NCBI RefSeq assembly: GCF_910592395.1
Contig: NC_088320.1
Coordinates: 6,760,001 to 6,824,000, forward strand
From: Lineus longissimus
Lineage: Eukaryota; Nemertea; Pilidiophora; Heteronemertea; Lineidae
Length of the DNA stretch: 64,000 bases
Direction: 5' to 3'
Under the pieces are notes generated by a model. It did no database searches and had not been told where the DNA came from. It saw only the letters and a program-made list of their open reading frames with translations. Positions 25,201 to 36,000 of the stretch are shown piece by piece (position 1 is the stretch's first letter; each line of letters begins with the position of its first letter). Both the position numbers and the translations under genes were made by a program.

Positions 25201-26375
25201 CGGACAGCTTCATCATCTGTCCTCAAAAATACCTTTGATCAAGTACAACCAGCAAAGCTAAACATGTTATTTCGACCTAATTAGGGGGTTATTACCAACA
25301 GTTTCAGCCAGACTGATGTATCATTATGAGTCGCCATTCATGCAGCGACATTTTATCTTTTTGAATAGACCTATGTTTCAGGACAAATAATTGTTATGTC
25401 TTCTGAATAGGAAAATGTGTCGATTATGACTGAATGCTGATGTTCAGTCAATAATTATATCATTATATCATTTGTCATCATAAGAGTTTAATTATCTCTC
25501 TTTCAAAATGATCTCATCGTCATATCAAGGTAAATGCAGCAATTAGCTTTTTCAAAACATTTGGCATGTTCAACACGATTGATTTCAGTATATTCTCCGG
25601 GGTAGAATTCTGCACGTAGCTAAACGCAAGCAGTTGTTTTATAATGACAAAATTTAACCCGGCAGGATACATGTAGGAACACCGCACAGTGGCATTCTGC
25701 GTATTCATCAAAAAAAGAACAGACTAAGTTTAGTACATCGTTTTCAACATCCACTAAAAACGTCATTTTAGGTTGTGCTCTGTGCTGATTGAAAAAAGGA
25801 GTGCGCCCTGCCATATTCAACATTGACGAAATACCACCTTGACAAAGCATGCCCACTTTCTATTTATATCTGGTACAAATGATGTATTCAGAAAACACGT
25901 GCACATTCACTTTCCATTTACATGTATATCATGTACACATGATATATTCAATAACACGTGTTTGCTCACTTTCCTTTTATATCTACTACAAATGATGCAT
26001 TTAGGAAACACATGTATACCCACTTTTCTATTATGTTCGGTACAAATGACGTACAAGCATTCAGAAAACGCGTGTTTGCTCACTTTCCATATACATCTGG
26101 TACAAATAATGTATTCAAAAACACGTGTATACTCACTGCCATTTATTTCAGGTACAAATGATGTATTCAAAAACCCGAGGATGATCACTTTCCATTTATA
26201 TCAGGTACAAAAGATGTATTCGAAAACCCGTGTATGCTCACCTTCCAGTCACATCTTTCACAAATGATGTATTCATGCTTATGGAGAAATTGAAAGACAT
26301 CTGGTCTGGGAAGCAGCAAGGCTCTACCGTGGCCGAGAAGGCCAGGAGGCTTAGGAGACCTAGGATGTACTTCAT
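20280..26375 (-). CDS. Secreted ependymin-related-like protein with a long Ser/Asp/Glu repeat tail
   Basis: Six coding exons join in phase to about 847 residues: 26375-26242, 24798-24717, 23873-23756, 23424-23284, 22666-22548 and 22229-20280. Residues 1-17 form a signal peptide (MKYILGLLSLLAFSATVE). The next 180 residues follow the ependymin-related (LolA-like fold) pattern: EPCCFPDQ at 18-25, DFVNQRLAVF near 50, Cys94, Cys109, DECLPIG at 143-149, and TIDKEAFETSC ending at Cys186. Family members are secreted calcium-binding proteins. From about residue 245 the chain is almost only S, D and E, broken by 11 KKRA sites and a final KRR, each preceded by an Asp run. The PDQWEG tryptophan of typical members is missing. 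The ependymin assignment comes from motif order only. The gene structure itself is strongly supported by matching phases. Confidence 0.85.
20824..21300 (-). repeat. 285-bp direct repeat inside the Ser/Asp tail
   Basis: The word gaactcacgtcactgtcact starts a unit at 20824 and again at 21109, with almost no differences across the shared part. The period is 285 bp and keeps the reading frame. This is the most recent expansion within a hierarchy of 18-bp SSSESD-type units. Confidence 0.75.
22548..22666 (-). other. Exon 6 of the Ser/Asp-tail gene
   Basis: Acceptor catcgttccag, 119 nt, phase 1 to phase 0, donor gtatgt. It encodes DVSPGIAIQLKLNASKTIDK and then EAFETSCELTK. The I-D-x-x-x-F-x-x-x-C ending corresponds to the I-x-D-P-x-x-F-x-x-P-x-x-C end of ependymin domains. 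The frame is intact. Confidence 0.8.
22846..22945 (+). repeat. Dispersed AAGAATCTTGT repeat, copy 2 (intron)
   Basis: The order aataatcttgtcacgaacgt, acatg, atatacaaactaa, tatcttat matches the copy at 5040. It lies in intron 5 of the Ser/Asp-tail gene and is diverged. Confidence 0.4.
23284..23424 (-). other. Exon 5 of the Ser/Asp-tail gene
   Basis: Acceptor cttttttcag, 141 nt, phase 1 to phase 1, donor gtaagt. It encodes KYFTTISGGPNYVV and TDECLPIGADVLL. The C-x-P motif matches the position of the third conserved cysteine region of the family. Confidence 0.85.
23756..23873 (-). other. Exon 4 of the Ser/Asp-tail gene
   Basis: Acceptor attcttgtttacag, 118 nt, phase 0 to phase 1, donor gtaggt. 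It encodes QPGFQISEVRIAGANG and ends WQCLL, with cysteines 94 and 109 and a sequon (NGT). Confidence 0.8.
24003..24075 (+). repeat. Short tandem duplication in intron 3
   Basis: The segment tagttaacattattggcgaa recurs as tagttaaccctgattggcga about 37 bp later, each followed by an acgcg/acacg-ttaa type ending. Non-coding. Confidence 0.45.
24717..24798 (-). other. Exon 3 of the Ser/Asp-tail gene
   Basis: Acceptor ttaattttttcag, 82 nt, entering in phase 2 and leaving in phase 0 at donor gtactg. It encodes SGAIDFVNQRLAVFIPLF and ends VVDLSK. The D-x-x-N-Q-R-(V/L) element is characteristic of ependymin-related proteins. Confidence 0.8.
25840..26280 (-). repeat. Minisatellite of about 53 bp, 8 units, derived from an exon end plus its 5' splice site
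   Basis: The word acaaatgatgtattc (plus strand) recurs at 25874, 25934, 25987, 26041, 26101, 26153, 26206 and 26259, with spacings of 52-60 bp. Read on the minus strand, each unit is gaatacatcatttgtacc, then about 12 bases, then ggaaagtgagcatacac. The last unit (26259) is coding: it is the end of exon 2 and its donor. The other seven lie at the start of intron 2 and most keep a GTGAG-like word. Confidence 0.85.
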
Positions 26376-26379
26376 TGCG
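26242..26379 (-). other. Exon 2 of the Ser/Asp-tail gene: start codon and signal peptide
   Basis: Read on the minus strand, the acceptor tataatttcag precedes cgcaATG. The ATG (26375-26373) opens 44 codons, with a classic hydrophobic signal sequence and a Cys-Cys pair just after it. The exon leaves in phase 2 at donor gtgagc. Its last 38 bases and the donor are the founder-like unit of the minisatellite that follows. Confidence 0.85.
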
Positions 26380-26575
26380 CTGAAATTATATAAAGCTTCT
26401 GTCACTGGAGGCACGATATATCATGTAAGGCCCGGTCAGCCTCAAAGTTCCTCTTCAAACAGCCACGATTACACTGGCTGACCCAATGTAACCCTGAAAA
26501 TGTTTGCGGTCTCTTCAATGTGTGGTTAGGGGGGAGGGGCAATTGATGTACTCAGGTTTTACGGGCATATTTCCC

Positions 26576-27059
26576 TTAGCGAGTTTCCGCATCGCTTACG
26601 ATTACGATTACGATTACGATTTGTGTTTGACGTCATCGATTTTTGGTGCTACGTCATCCGCAGCGAAATCGTCGATGGTACTTTCGTCTCGTTCTTACGA
26701 GGATTCCGGCTGATCTTCGTAAGTCGAAAAACGATTACATGGATTAGCGAAAAACCTATTTTCCACGCTACATATCAAGTTCAAGGTGGAATATTCATTG
26801 AAGAATACTTTAGAACATATATGTCAAACATAGGAACTGCATTTAATGTGATCAACGGCGATTTTGATCATGTTTTAGCGCCGAGAAAAGTGCACTCAGA
26901 GCATGAGAGCAGAATATAGGGCCTATACTACAGTACACCAAGTCGTTGGTGTGAATGCGGAAACAAAATTTCTGGTTCATGCCGGTTTTGAGAGTATTAC
27001 GATTACGACTTTGAAATCGTAATCGTAATCGTAATCATAAGGATACGGAAACTCCCTAA
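26576..27059. mobile_element. 484-bp inverted-repeat element with GATTAC-repeat arms
   Basis: The left end is ttagcgagtttccgcatcgc followed by about four gattac units. The right end is the inverse: gtaatc units, then ataaggatacggaaactccc and taa. The arms are about 45 bp. The interior has no recognised transposase. It sits in intron 1 of the Ser/Asp-tail gene. The tip GGGAGTTTCCG resembles the tip of the 127-bp MITE family (GGGAGTTTTCG). Confidence 0.75.
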
Positions 27060-27336
27060 TATACTATGGTTCGAACGAGAATCAATTATCAATTTTCAAA
27101 TTTTACCAGGACTAATGCAAATTAAACTAAGATTATAGTCACGGGTTTCTCTGACCATTCAACTTAGGGAGTCATTAGGTATTGCAGTGTGACTGGTTCT
27201 TCAAGGGGCTACATTTACCTTAACACCAGGGGTAGCAGACTTTGCTTCGCTGTAAGATATTCACGACTGCAAGATGAGGCAGCTCCGAAGACTTTTGAAA
27301 ATCGGAGAAGGAACAAAAAATGAGAATTTCACTTAC

Positions 27337-27406
27337 CCAATGTCAGCTGGAATGGGTGTCTCCGAATGAAATGGTGGGCCAGTTTAGGTTACCAAGGCAT
27401 ATATAG
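27337..27406 (-). promoter_or_regulatory. Putative core promoter and 5' UTR exon 1 of the Ser/Asp-tail gene
   Basis: On the minus strand, a TATA box (TATATATG, 27406-27399) lies about 33 bp before an initiator-like CCATTTC (A at 27372). About 36 nt later comes a strong donor, gtaagt (27336-27331). That would give a short non-coding first exon spliced to the exon holding the ATG. Inferred from spacing and signals only. Confidence 0.45.
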
Positions 27407-30400
27407 ATTTTCGACAAAGGGGAACAATTTCTAACCCGTCCACAATTACCTCAGAATAAATCATAAGTCTTGATATTTCTCTTGTATGTTTATCTAAATT
27501 ACAATAATGTGAGCAATCTGAGCCGACTACCAATCATTCGTTGAATGTACGCATGTTTATGACTAAATTGTCAATAATTGGTTACACATTGTTTTCCTGA
27601 TCTAGGAGGGTATGCGCGCTTGTACCAATGCATCGATTTTGCCTGGTTCTGTTGACTGTTAATTCAGCTGTCTGTTAGGTCTGATTTCTGAAGCCAATAA
27701 TTTTGGGAGAATTTGTCGGGAATCTTGGACGACCTTATTAATCTACAGGGTGGCCCAGAATTACTTTCCCTCGCACAATAGAATATCTTTGTGTATCCAT
27801 TGTGTGAGGGAAAATAATTCTCGGACACCCTTTAGATCGGGGACCAGTTAGAGCTGGTACTCTGTAACTGGTACCCAGTCCTAGTATGTTGATAACGCTT
27901 GAACATATAGTGTGTATACGGGCCAGTCGCATTGCATCGCTGCACATACATGTCACATTGGCAGTAACCGCTGACGGAAGGCAAAACTGTGTTTGTTATA
28001 AAAACGTTCAAAACATGGTTTTCAAAGAAAGTGTATGGCTTCTCCTAGAAGCACAATCTAAGATTCAGATTCACAGATGTTTGGTTATGCACCGCCAGCC
28101 ATACAAATGTCAGCGATGACATTACCTGGACGTGGTGAAGAAGATGTAAATATTTTTCGGTCATGTTAGTCTCAACTCGCTCATTCATCTACGCCTGTTA
28201 TACAGGCGTAGATACTATTAAATAGTACATCGGCTAGCTAAATTGTTCTACAGTGATTGTACAGAACTATTTGGCATATTGGCATCCTACTACCTGAACG
28301 TAAATTGAAATTACTAAGATCCTGCAGTTGTTGGTAGTTGGTACACCATCGGAATTCTATAATTTCTTTACTGAGTATGTATAAGCATCTACTACTTTTC
28401 AAACGAGTAGTACCAGGTTTTCTAAATGTGCCATTGAGTGAGAAAAAGTGTTAACACATCTGCACTAGTCTCGCACATCGACCATTTCCCCCGACACGTA
28501 CACAGTTATGCAGTCATAATTTCACACGTTTTGCCCAAAATGGGCTCCCTTAACGTTCAAGCATTGCTGATCTCAACCTGTACGCTCACTTACATTCTCA
28601 AAACAAAGGAAAAGTCACTCATCGGGTGATGACGAGCCTACAATTACAAAAGCTTGTGTTGAAAATTGAGCCAAGTCGAACTGATAGCGTGCCAGTTAAC
28701 GATACTTGCCTATACTTGTATTGCGCCGCGGTTGTCCGAAACGCCAATATGATCGAAAGTTCAATTCGCTTAACCCAGATTTCATTACTTGTCCATCAGG
28801 TAAATTACACCACCGGGGCTCATTGCGGAGTCATGGGTGGACGTGGATTGCATTATTTAGTCTTCGTAAATGTATCAGGTAATTCGATAATTGTTCTTTA
28901 CCGGGCGGATTGCTCTCCTGTCGAGCTGTACGTATGCATAAACATTGTTTATGAGGCGATGCAGCACAACAATAGGCAAACGTGACAAGACAAAAGGGTG
29001 ATATTATTGACCAGAATGTTTCTATCCCCCTTCAGCTCCCATTCCGAGGTGATTCCTTTTGCGTGTATCCCGTCATCAGTTGACGTGGGATTTTCCAGTT
29101 CTTCTCATCAGCAAACTCCATTTTTACCCGAAAAAAAGTCAAAAACACTGACTACAACAGTTAGGATTGTTCATCTATTCACTACTGTCTCTTTGGCCCA
29201 TGTGAGCACACTATCCCTAAGATATGATTATTCTTAATCATTCCTAATCTTGAAATCGCAGTACCGCATAATAAAAGAAGCAATCATAAACTGTGGCCCT
29301 CCCTGTGCTTCTGAACAATTATGTCTTTAGCAAAATATGCCCGAGGGTGTTTCGAATTGATATGTTTCGACCAGGTACATAAAATATGCATTACCGTTTT
29401 GATTACAGCCCGATTTAATCTGTATTCCTTCTTTGCATTTGGCTCTTCTGTTCTCTCTTCGGGCTTTACACCCACTTTATTATCTATAGAGGATGGGGTT
29501 TTTTCTTCTATTTTTGTGCCACATCAAATGAATTATTCCGATTGCTGTACCGAGCAGGGAATTATGTGTTCTGAGGCAAGCCATTACAGTCCTTTCAACC
29601 GCACGGCTTGAGAAGGATCTTCATGACCTCTGCTCCCTCGGTGATATTTTGAATACTAGTAATCGATGTAACTGCATCTTAGCAATGAGCTTCTGATATG
29701 ATACAATCAACGCACATTACCCTTAAACATGTAAACACGAGTTATCTCGACTGTAGAATAAAAAACAACAACATTCCTCTATCCAGTGCCCCTCTTGTTT
29801 TGTTATATTCCGGAAGACCCTTCCACTAATTTTCGTTGTATAACCTTTGCCTCACGGCCACTTGCTCATCGCCATTAAGCTTATAACTATCATTATCATC
29901 AAATGCCGGATGTCGAAGACATGTTAGCGGCAATATAGAATTTTACCGTCGTTTGCCAAGGAAGTGCTCGAAGCTTGTTGGCATAACTATCGTGGGTGAC
30001 ACACCTCATGTTTGCATAGGCTAGGAAATGCATCTTTCTTGGAAAGGCATAGCAAATCACAAGTTGCCAGACAGAAGCTGTTAGTGATGGACCTGTCCCA
30101 GTCAAAAAGCAAGAACGTGCTTCTATTCTATTTGGGAAGTGCTATTTACACGTCGTTTGGTTTGGCTCGGATATTTCCGATGATTGCCGAGGCCACTGAC
30201 CAATGAGAGAGTTAGTTAACTTTTCACGCCCAAAAAACCTAGACATAAACTATCGAGATGATTATTTGTAACGCCATTGTAACATGATGATCGTCTGACT
30301 TGAGAAAAACCTAATCTATTGTAATATAACCTCGTTTCATGTAGTTAACCTTTCACGATCAGAAAACCTATTATACAGGCATGTAACAAATTAAAGCAGC

Positions 30401-32420
30401 GATGATCATCGGTATCATGATTTCGATATTTCGGGATATTCGAATAGAGTTTTTACATCTCCCTGATGGTTATTGGAAAACAGGCGTGATCAGGTTTCGA
30501 TCACATTGGGAATTGTTCAGATAAATTCAGTCGATCTCTTCACTGAGTTTTACTTTTTTGGCCCATTTAGGTACGGACGTCTTTTTCCCCATGGATAGTT
30601 CGACCTTTTATTTGCGTCCTTTTCAGACCAATCTTTTTAAAATGTATCATGATAATACCTCATATTTCAGCATTACAAGTGCAACGAATTATACCTAGAC
30701 TGATCAAAGCAGTCATTGACATTTAAACCATGAATTACACCAACTATTGGACTTATGGAGTTCGTGGTGAACTTATTTAATGTCAGTGACTGCTCACGCA
30801 AAATATCAGAGAGCAACTTTTCAGTGTCCTAACTTTCTGCGTAAATACAGTTGGATGTTGCTTTCAAGGCTATTGTCCGAAAGAACGAAAACGTGAAGTC
30901 GCGGAGTCAAAGCTCGTTACTTTTCATATATTCGCGAGACAAATGCCTGAGGGGAATGAAAGTCAACGTTTGCTTTTGTGCTGTTAACAATAAAAGGGTT
31001 CTATGAAAAGTATATCATTTTTAAGAGCGAAGTTCGCGAAAAAGCCACCGTTACAAAAGTTCATTCTTCTTTGTCTGCTATTTTTAAGTAAAAGAAGTGG
31101 ATTCTCTTTACTTTTTCCTGATGTAATGTAAGCTCCCCTGACAATGGGTCCCTCGATATCATCAGCCCCGTTCCCGGGAGACGCAATGTTATCACAAAGG
31201 ACACTGCCGACAAAACGACCCTGCTAACAATTCCACTGCTCGCTGAGCCATAACTTTAAATTTCATAATGAAATGCCACCCTTTACCATTATATATCAAG
31301 GGTTAACCACATCTCCTAATTAAAATGACATCGTTTGATGTTTTATGTTCAAAATGATATTTATTACCATATCCCCGGGCCCCTGTCTGAGCGAGACACT
31401 GACACTGTTATACAACGTTGCACATTAAGGACCGCGAAAGAAAAAGGTAACGGAATGTTAGGCTAGGGTATCTACGTCTGAAAAAGGTTGATTGATATTC
31501 AAGCATGTTACGTGTATATCATTGAAATTTCCCTCAACTGATACCCAACGAAAGTCCTTTGCAAGATAACAGTGCCAGGCGTCCAAACACACCCGTATTT
31601 ACATCGACAAAGTAAATCACGATTGCGCATATTCCGTCAACCGTGTACAATATCTAGGTGGAAGATGTTATACAAATGCCAAGTTCATGATTACGGTCAA
31701 CGAATCTAACTATACGATTCCCAGATCCAAGACGATGCTGCTGACGTAATGATCGATGCGACTTTACGGCAACGTACTGAACAGCCAATAACCTTCTTCT
31801 TTTATGCTATAGTGCCTAGTAGGATCAAATAAAACATCCACTTTCTAAAAAAGATCGCAGCCTTTTTGCAGCCGAACTCTAAATTATTGGTACATTGTAT
31901 GCTCATCAATGCGCCACTTACCGGCTTTGAGGTAGTAAAAGAATAAAATGGTAAATTACGAGTCTATATTGCTTGAAAGCCCACCAGGCAATATCGCTCT
32001 CTCTTGCGATTAGGAGCCACTTAGGCGGCTATAACCCGGCTGGATCAAATACCGGATACATATTTTCATTATAATAGGAATGACTTGGACGTGATACGGG
32101 TTTTGATCGGTATGTTAGTGGCCAAAACCAAGTTCAAGTAGTCTGAACTTCCAACTGCTTCTAGAACGACCCCAGTCTAAGGCGCAGATAAAAAAATTGG
32201 CACACGTGGCTAAATTTTCTCTCACACTCTGGACAAACCTTAAATTTTAATCTCGTGCATTTTGATTGTAAGTGTTTTGCGGTAAGTGCGAATTTGCGGC
32301 AAACGTAAAATCAGCATGCAAATGACATCACTCGGGAGCTTTTTTTCAGATTTACCGAAACATCACAATCATAATCTCCGCCGATTGTCGAGCGAACATG
32401 CTAGTAAATAACGCCAAATA
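27407..32420. other. Gene-free stretch upstream of the Ser/Asp-tail gene
   Basis: No supported gene. Contents: a mariner-type MITE at 27746-27832, a 26-bp perfect palindrome (atctacgcctgt..acaggcgtagat) at 28187-28212, and a diverged direct duplication around 30222-30420 starting tagttaac.ttcacg. The rest is A/T-rich. Confidence 0.55.
27746..27832. mobile_element. 87-bp near-perfect hairpin MITE, Tc1/mariner-like
   Basis: The left arm cagggtggcccagaattact plus ttccctcgcacaat is answered by attgtgtgagggaaa plus ataattctcggacaccct. TA dinucleotides flank both ends (27744-27745 and 27833-27834), as expected for a TA target site. Almost the whole element is arm, with no coding capacity. Confidence 0.75.
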
Positions 32421-33040
32421 ATGGTGAGATTTTTAGTGGTCTCAGTGTTCTTGTATTTGGCAGAATCCTGGACCACGTACGCCGAGTTGGAGAAACGGAT
32501 GAACGCTTTTGCGATCAGCTGCTGGAGACCACTTGGCATCGAATACAAAACTCCCACCAGCTACATCCGTACAAGCCTTCTAACCATTGCCAAGAAGACA
32601 AACTAAGGTTGTTTGACCATGCTACGAGATCCAAGAGAACGCTAACAAATGCCATCTTGTAGGGCACCGTAGAGGGTAAACCATGCCGATGTGGCCAACC
32701 AAAGCAAATTCAGATGGGTGACGTGAAGGACTGGACTAGACTAGACCCGGTGTAATGTTTTTGAGTGTTTCTGTTTTTGAGTGTTTCCCCTCATTGTTTG
32801 GGAACGCTCAAAAATAGATTGACAAGTTTTTCTGTGTATCCCCCCTATTGAAAAGTCGTGGTCTCTCTAGCTGCCTATTGTTTGGAAACACTGACACATG
32901 GGTAACAACCACAGATGTTACACCGGGTATTGATCCACCATGTTAAGGATAGAACCGTACATGGTGCCTTTGGTCAACAGACCAGGTTCGACCCAATGGC
33001 TGGGTGGCTGTGGAACGTGATGATGATGATAATGATGAAT
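32421..33040 (+). mobile_element. Degraded LINE 3' end, split by a MITE
   Basis: Frames from 32421 give SVFLYLAESWTTYAELEKR, CWRPLGIEYK, LLTIAKK, then after a stop/frameshift GTVEGKPCRCGQPKQ and DVKDWTRLD. These follow the known C-terminal order of an invertebrate endonuclease/reverse-transcriptase LINE (LYGAESWT..AELEKR..CWRRLLGI..LLT..KKR..GTVEGKR..GRQ..KRW..EWTGLD). The sequence resumes after the MITE at 32745-32928 and ends in a GATGAT microsatellite near 33018-33038. Deletions and stops show that it is dead. Confidence 0.75.
32745..32928 (+). mobile_element. 184-bp MITE, ACCCGGTGTAA family, copy 2
   Basis: It begins acccggtgtaatg and ends gatgttacaccgggt. It is nearly identical to the inverse of 63555-63738. 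It has inserted in the tail of a LINE fragment. The interior holds tttgagtgtttc repeated near the left end and tgtttgggaacgctcaaaaa. No coding capacity. Confidence 0.85.
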
Positions 33041-36000
33041 AACGCCAAGTAACCGCGTAATGATCGGAGTTTAGGATCTTGATTCTCCGGGGTGGTGAAG
33101 GGTTAGAATAAATTCTGCTGTTCCACACAAAATTAACTGTGCAGTTTCAGAAAAGCCGACGCTGCATTATCCATTTACTTAACAACACTGCACCAGCATG
33201 CAACAAATTCGAGTCTTACTTCATTACACTATTACGCTATGTTTCCTTCGATATAAAGATATTGCACATTCACCGCAAGAGGCATTGTCCTACAGATCAG
33301 AGTCTTCCAATATAAATATTTATTGAAATACTCTGTTGAAGACGATCAGGACTGGACTGTTGGCAGAGCTTAATTGCCTCCAATTAAAATGCACAATTGC
33401 TCCCAATCAAAACGATGCCGAAGACTCTTATAATGAGGCGGAGAATTGTCATGATCATGCGGAGGACAACCACTTACGTCTAGTCGGTGTGTCTCATCAC
33501 GTACTGATCGGAGTTAATTCAATAGTCGTGCACACCCAGACGTCTTTAAATGCCAATACATCCATTTACACTAGGACAAGTAAATATGGTGAGTGATACT
33601 GCTTTATTCGTTCACACAAGTGATATCAACGCTGGCGCCCTTTAAGAGTACTCATCCCCTTGGAATATTCCACAATGCATTCACTTCTTGTATTTCATGG
33701 GCTCTAGAAATGTGCAAACTATACTTGAATATAATTGTCCTCCTCTAGGATTAGTGAGTTTTGTGGTTATCTTGAAGAAATTGAAATGTTGATCCAACAC
33801 TAATGGGTGCAGACCTCATCGGTCTCTCTTCGTTTGACCTTCAGAAGTAGGTTATACATTCAAGGAGACTGGCTGAGATAATGGTATCCGCCTCTGGGAG
33901 TGCGCATGTGGGAAAAATGAATTCCATCCCAAACTTCTACAACGTTTTAAATATCTTGTCGTGGACTTGTCAATTTGAGGAATTCCCCGGAGAAAAGGTA
34001 CTGAGACGACAAACTCTCGTCAAGGCCGAATATATATCAATTGTTACTAGAGTTAAAGGCAATTTGAAATGGGCAGTCTTCACCCACAACAAAAGAAACA
34101 CTTGTGTACAAAACTCCGAGCTATGATTGACCCAGTGGTTATTTCCCCGTTAAATATTAGAAGCCGGTAAGGACACCCTGCATTCAGGTCAAAAATACCG
34201 ATTAAAATTATTAGAATATTCTCAGTTGAGATCCTATTCAATTACCGATACATGTAAATGTACAAGCTTACAAGATTCTTGTATTAGATTCGTAGGTAAG
34301 ATCTTGATTTAAAATTTAACAATATCCTTAACCTGGCTTTCGGACATTTAAAACTGCTACGCCAGCAGTAATGTCCCACATAACTAACATAAGTGCACAT
34401 GTTAATTCCGACGGGGTATAGCCCATTAAAAAAGCCGATTCGCATTGAAATACCCTATCGTAACAAAAGAATGTGATCAATGGACTCTACTTCCGGGAGA
34501 TACAGCTTGCTCGTTTGTACACTGTCAGCCTCGTCCCAAGTCATTGCGCCTCCGCTAATTCCTAACGCAAGGTTGGAATGTAGCTACGTGTTGACCGGAG
34601 CGATCGATCACCCAAATATCACGAGATCTCGCAGGGGAGGCGCGTGGTTTTACCAGGCTGGTACACTGCGATATTAGAGTGAAATCGATGGTGTCTTCAA
34701 TTTTTGGTGAATCATATCGACTTTCCAAGAACATTCCTCTAGCAGAGATCGAATCGATTTCCGCGCGATATTCAACCATCACCTGATCGATGTCCTAAAC
34801 CAGGCAAGGATACAATAGATAAGATAATAAGCTGTCACTTACATTCAGACAGCGATAGCCAGCACGCGATCTTGTCTTCAGACCATTAACGGCTGGGACC
34901 AGAAGCTGTATTCTAAGCCGTTATAGCTAACAATCATGTCCTTGTAGTTTGCTGGGGCGTGGTTTCTTAACTAGTGTTTTGTATATATGACGTTTAGCGA
35001 ATGCCATTCTATCGAATTGAACGCGTCCTCGAACTTTGCGCAATATCCTCTCGTCGCGCGTGCTTTTACCATGTGACGCCATTCCATTTCAAGGTCACTG
35101 AAGAGGCTTGGCGAGGTTTCTCCCATTGAAAACTGAAGACACCGATATGACAATTGCGCAGTCTGTCTGGTAATTGATTGTATATCCATTGAGAGTCAAT
35201 ACTAATGGTCATGGTGGTCAATAGTCAATCAGTCCTCATTGACTAAACTAATAGGATTTCGCAAATGGCGTTCACACCTAGCTCTTTAGGCGTCTTCTTG
35301 GTCATGAAGATTGAAACGATTTTCCAGCTGGCTTCTTCAGATCAAACGATGCATGTCAGTTGACATGCCGCGCGCTGCAAAGTGCATCGATGTGCTTTGG
35401 CAAGGCAGGGCTTACTCATCGACAAATAAAATGCTTACCATCTCATCTAGACAATAGGCTGGCACACGTCGTGTAAATAAAATAGCCTCCACGAAACACT
35501 TATCATCCCATTAGTTTATTCCCGCCTGACTTCGGATATCTCATAAGTCATAATTCGATATTGCTTTGCATTGTATGTATGTATTGTCTGTGTTATAGTT
35601 GCTAATGTGCTCTTTATGGAAGACGAATGTCCTCTTTAGTGTGTATTCTGTCGGTATCAGGCAAAATACGAAGTAGTTGTTGTTCGTTGCCAGAGTGACC
35701 GCTTGTACAAAATTGATCTAGACGGGTTTTTGTCGATGCCAGCAGTGATAACGTGATTGCTGGTAGCATTTTAATTGGAATAGGTTCATAAAAAAACAAT
35801 TTGTATTGGATCATATCAGTGTACCCAAATTGAACACGAAGCCAACAATAAACAAAAACAAAAAAATTAAAAAGGATGATCGACAATACCTTTTAAGTTG
35901 CCTTATGACACTGTGCAATTAATGGTAATAAAGTGCCAATGTGAGGCAGGTTTCGTAACTGACGGAAGAGTGGCATGTACACCTATTAACTGTTGCTAAT

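Noticed and set aside
25839-26267. Open frames on both strands across the minisatellite
   Set aside because: They arise from the repeat period and have no support beyond the real exon end at 26242.
25840-26280. CRISPR-like regular repeats
   Set aside because: The units are degenerate and head-to-tail without unique spacers, and they include a coding exon end in a spliced eukaryotic gene.
31928-31937. let-7 seed match (tgaggtagta)
   Set aside because: Only 10 bases match, the rest of the mature sequence differs, and there is no complementary arm nearby.
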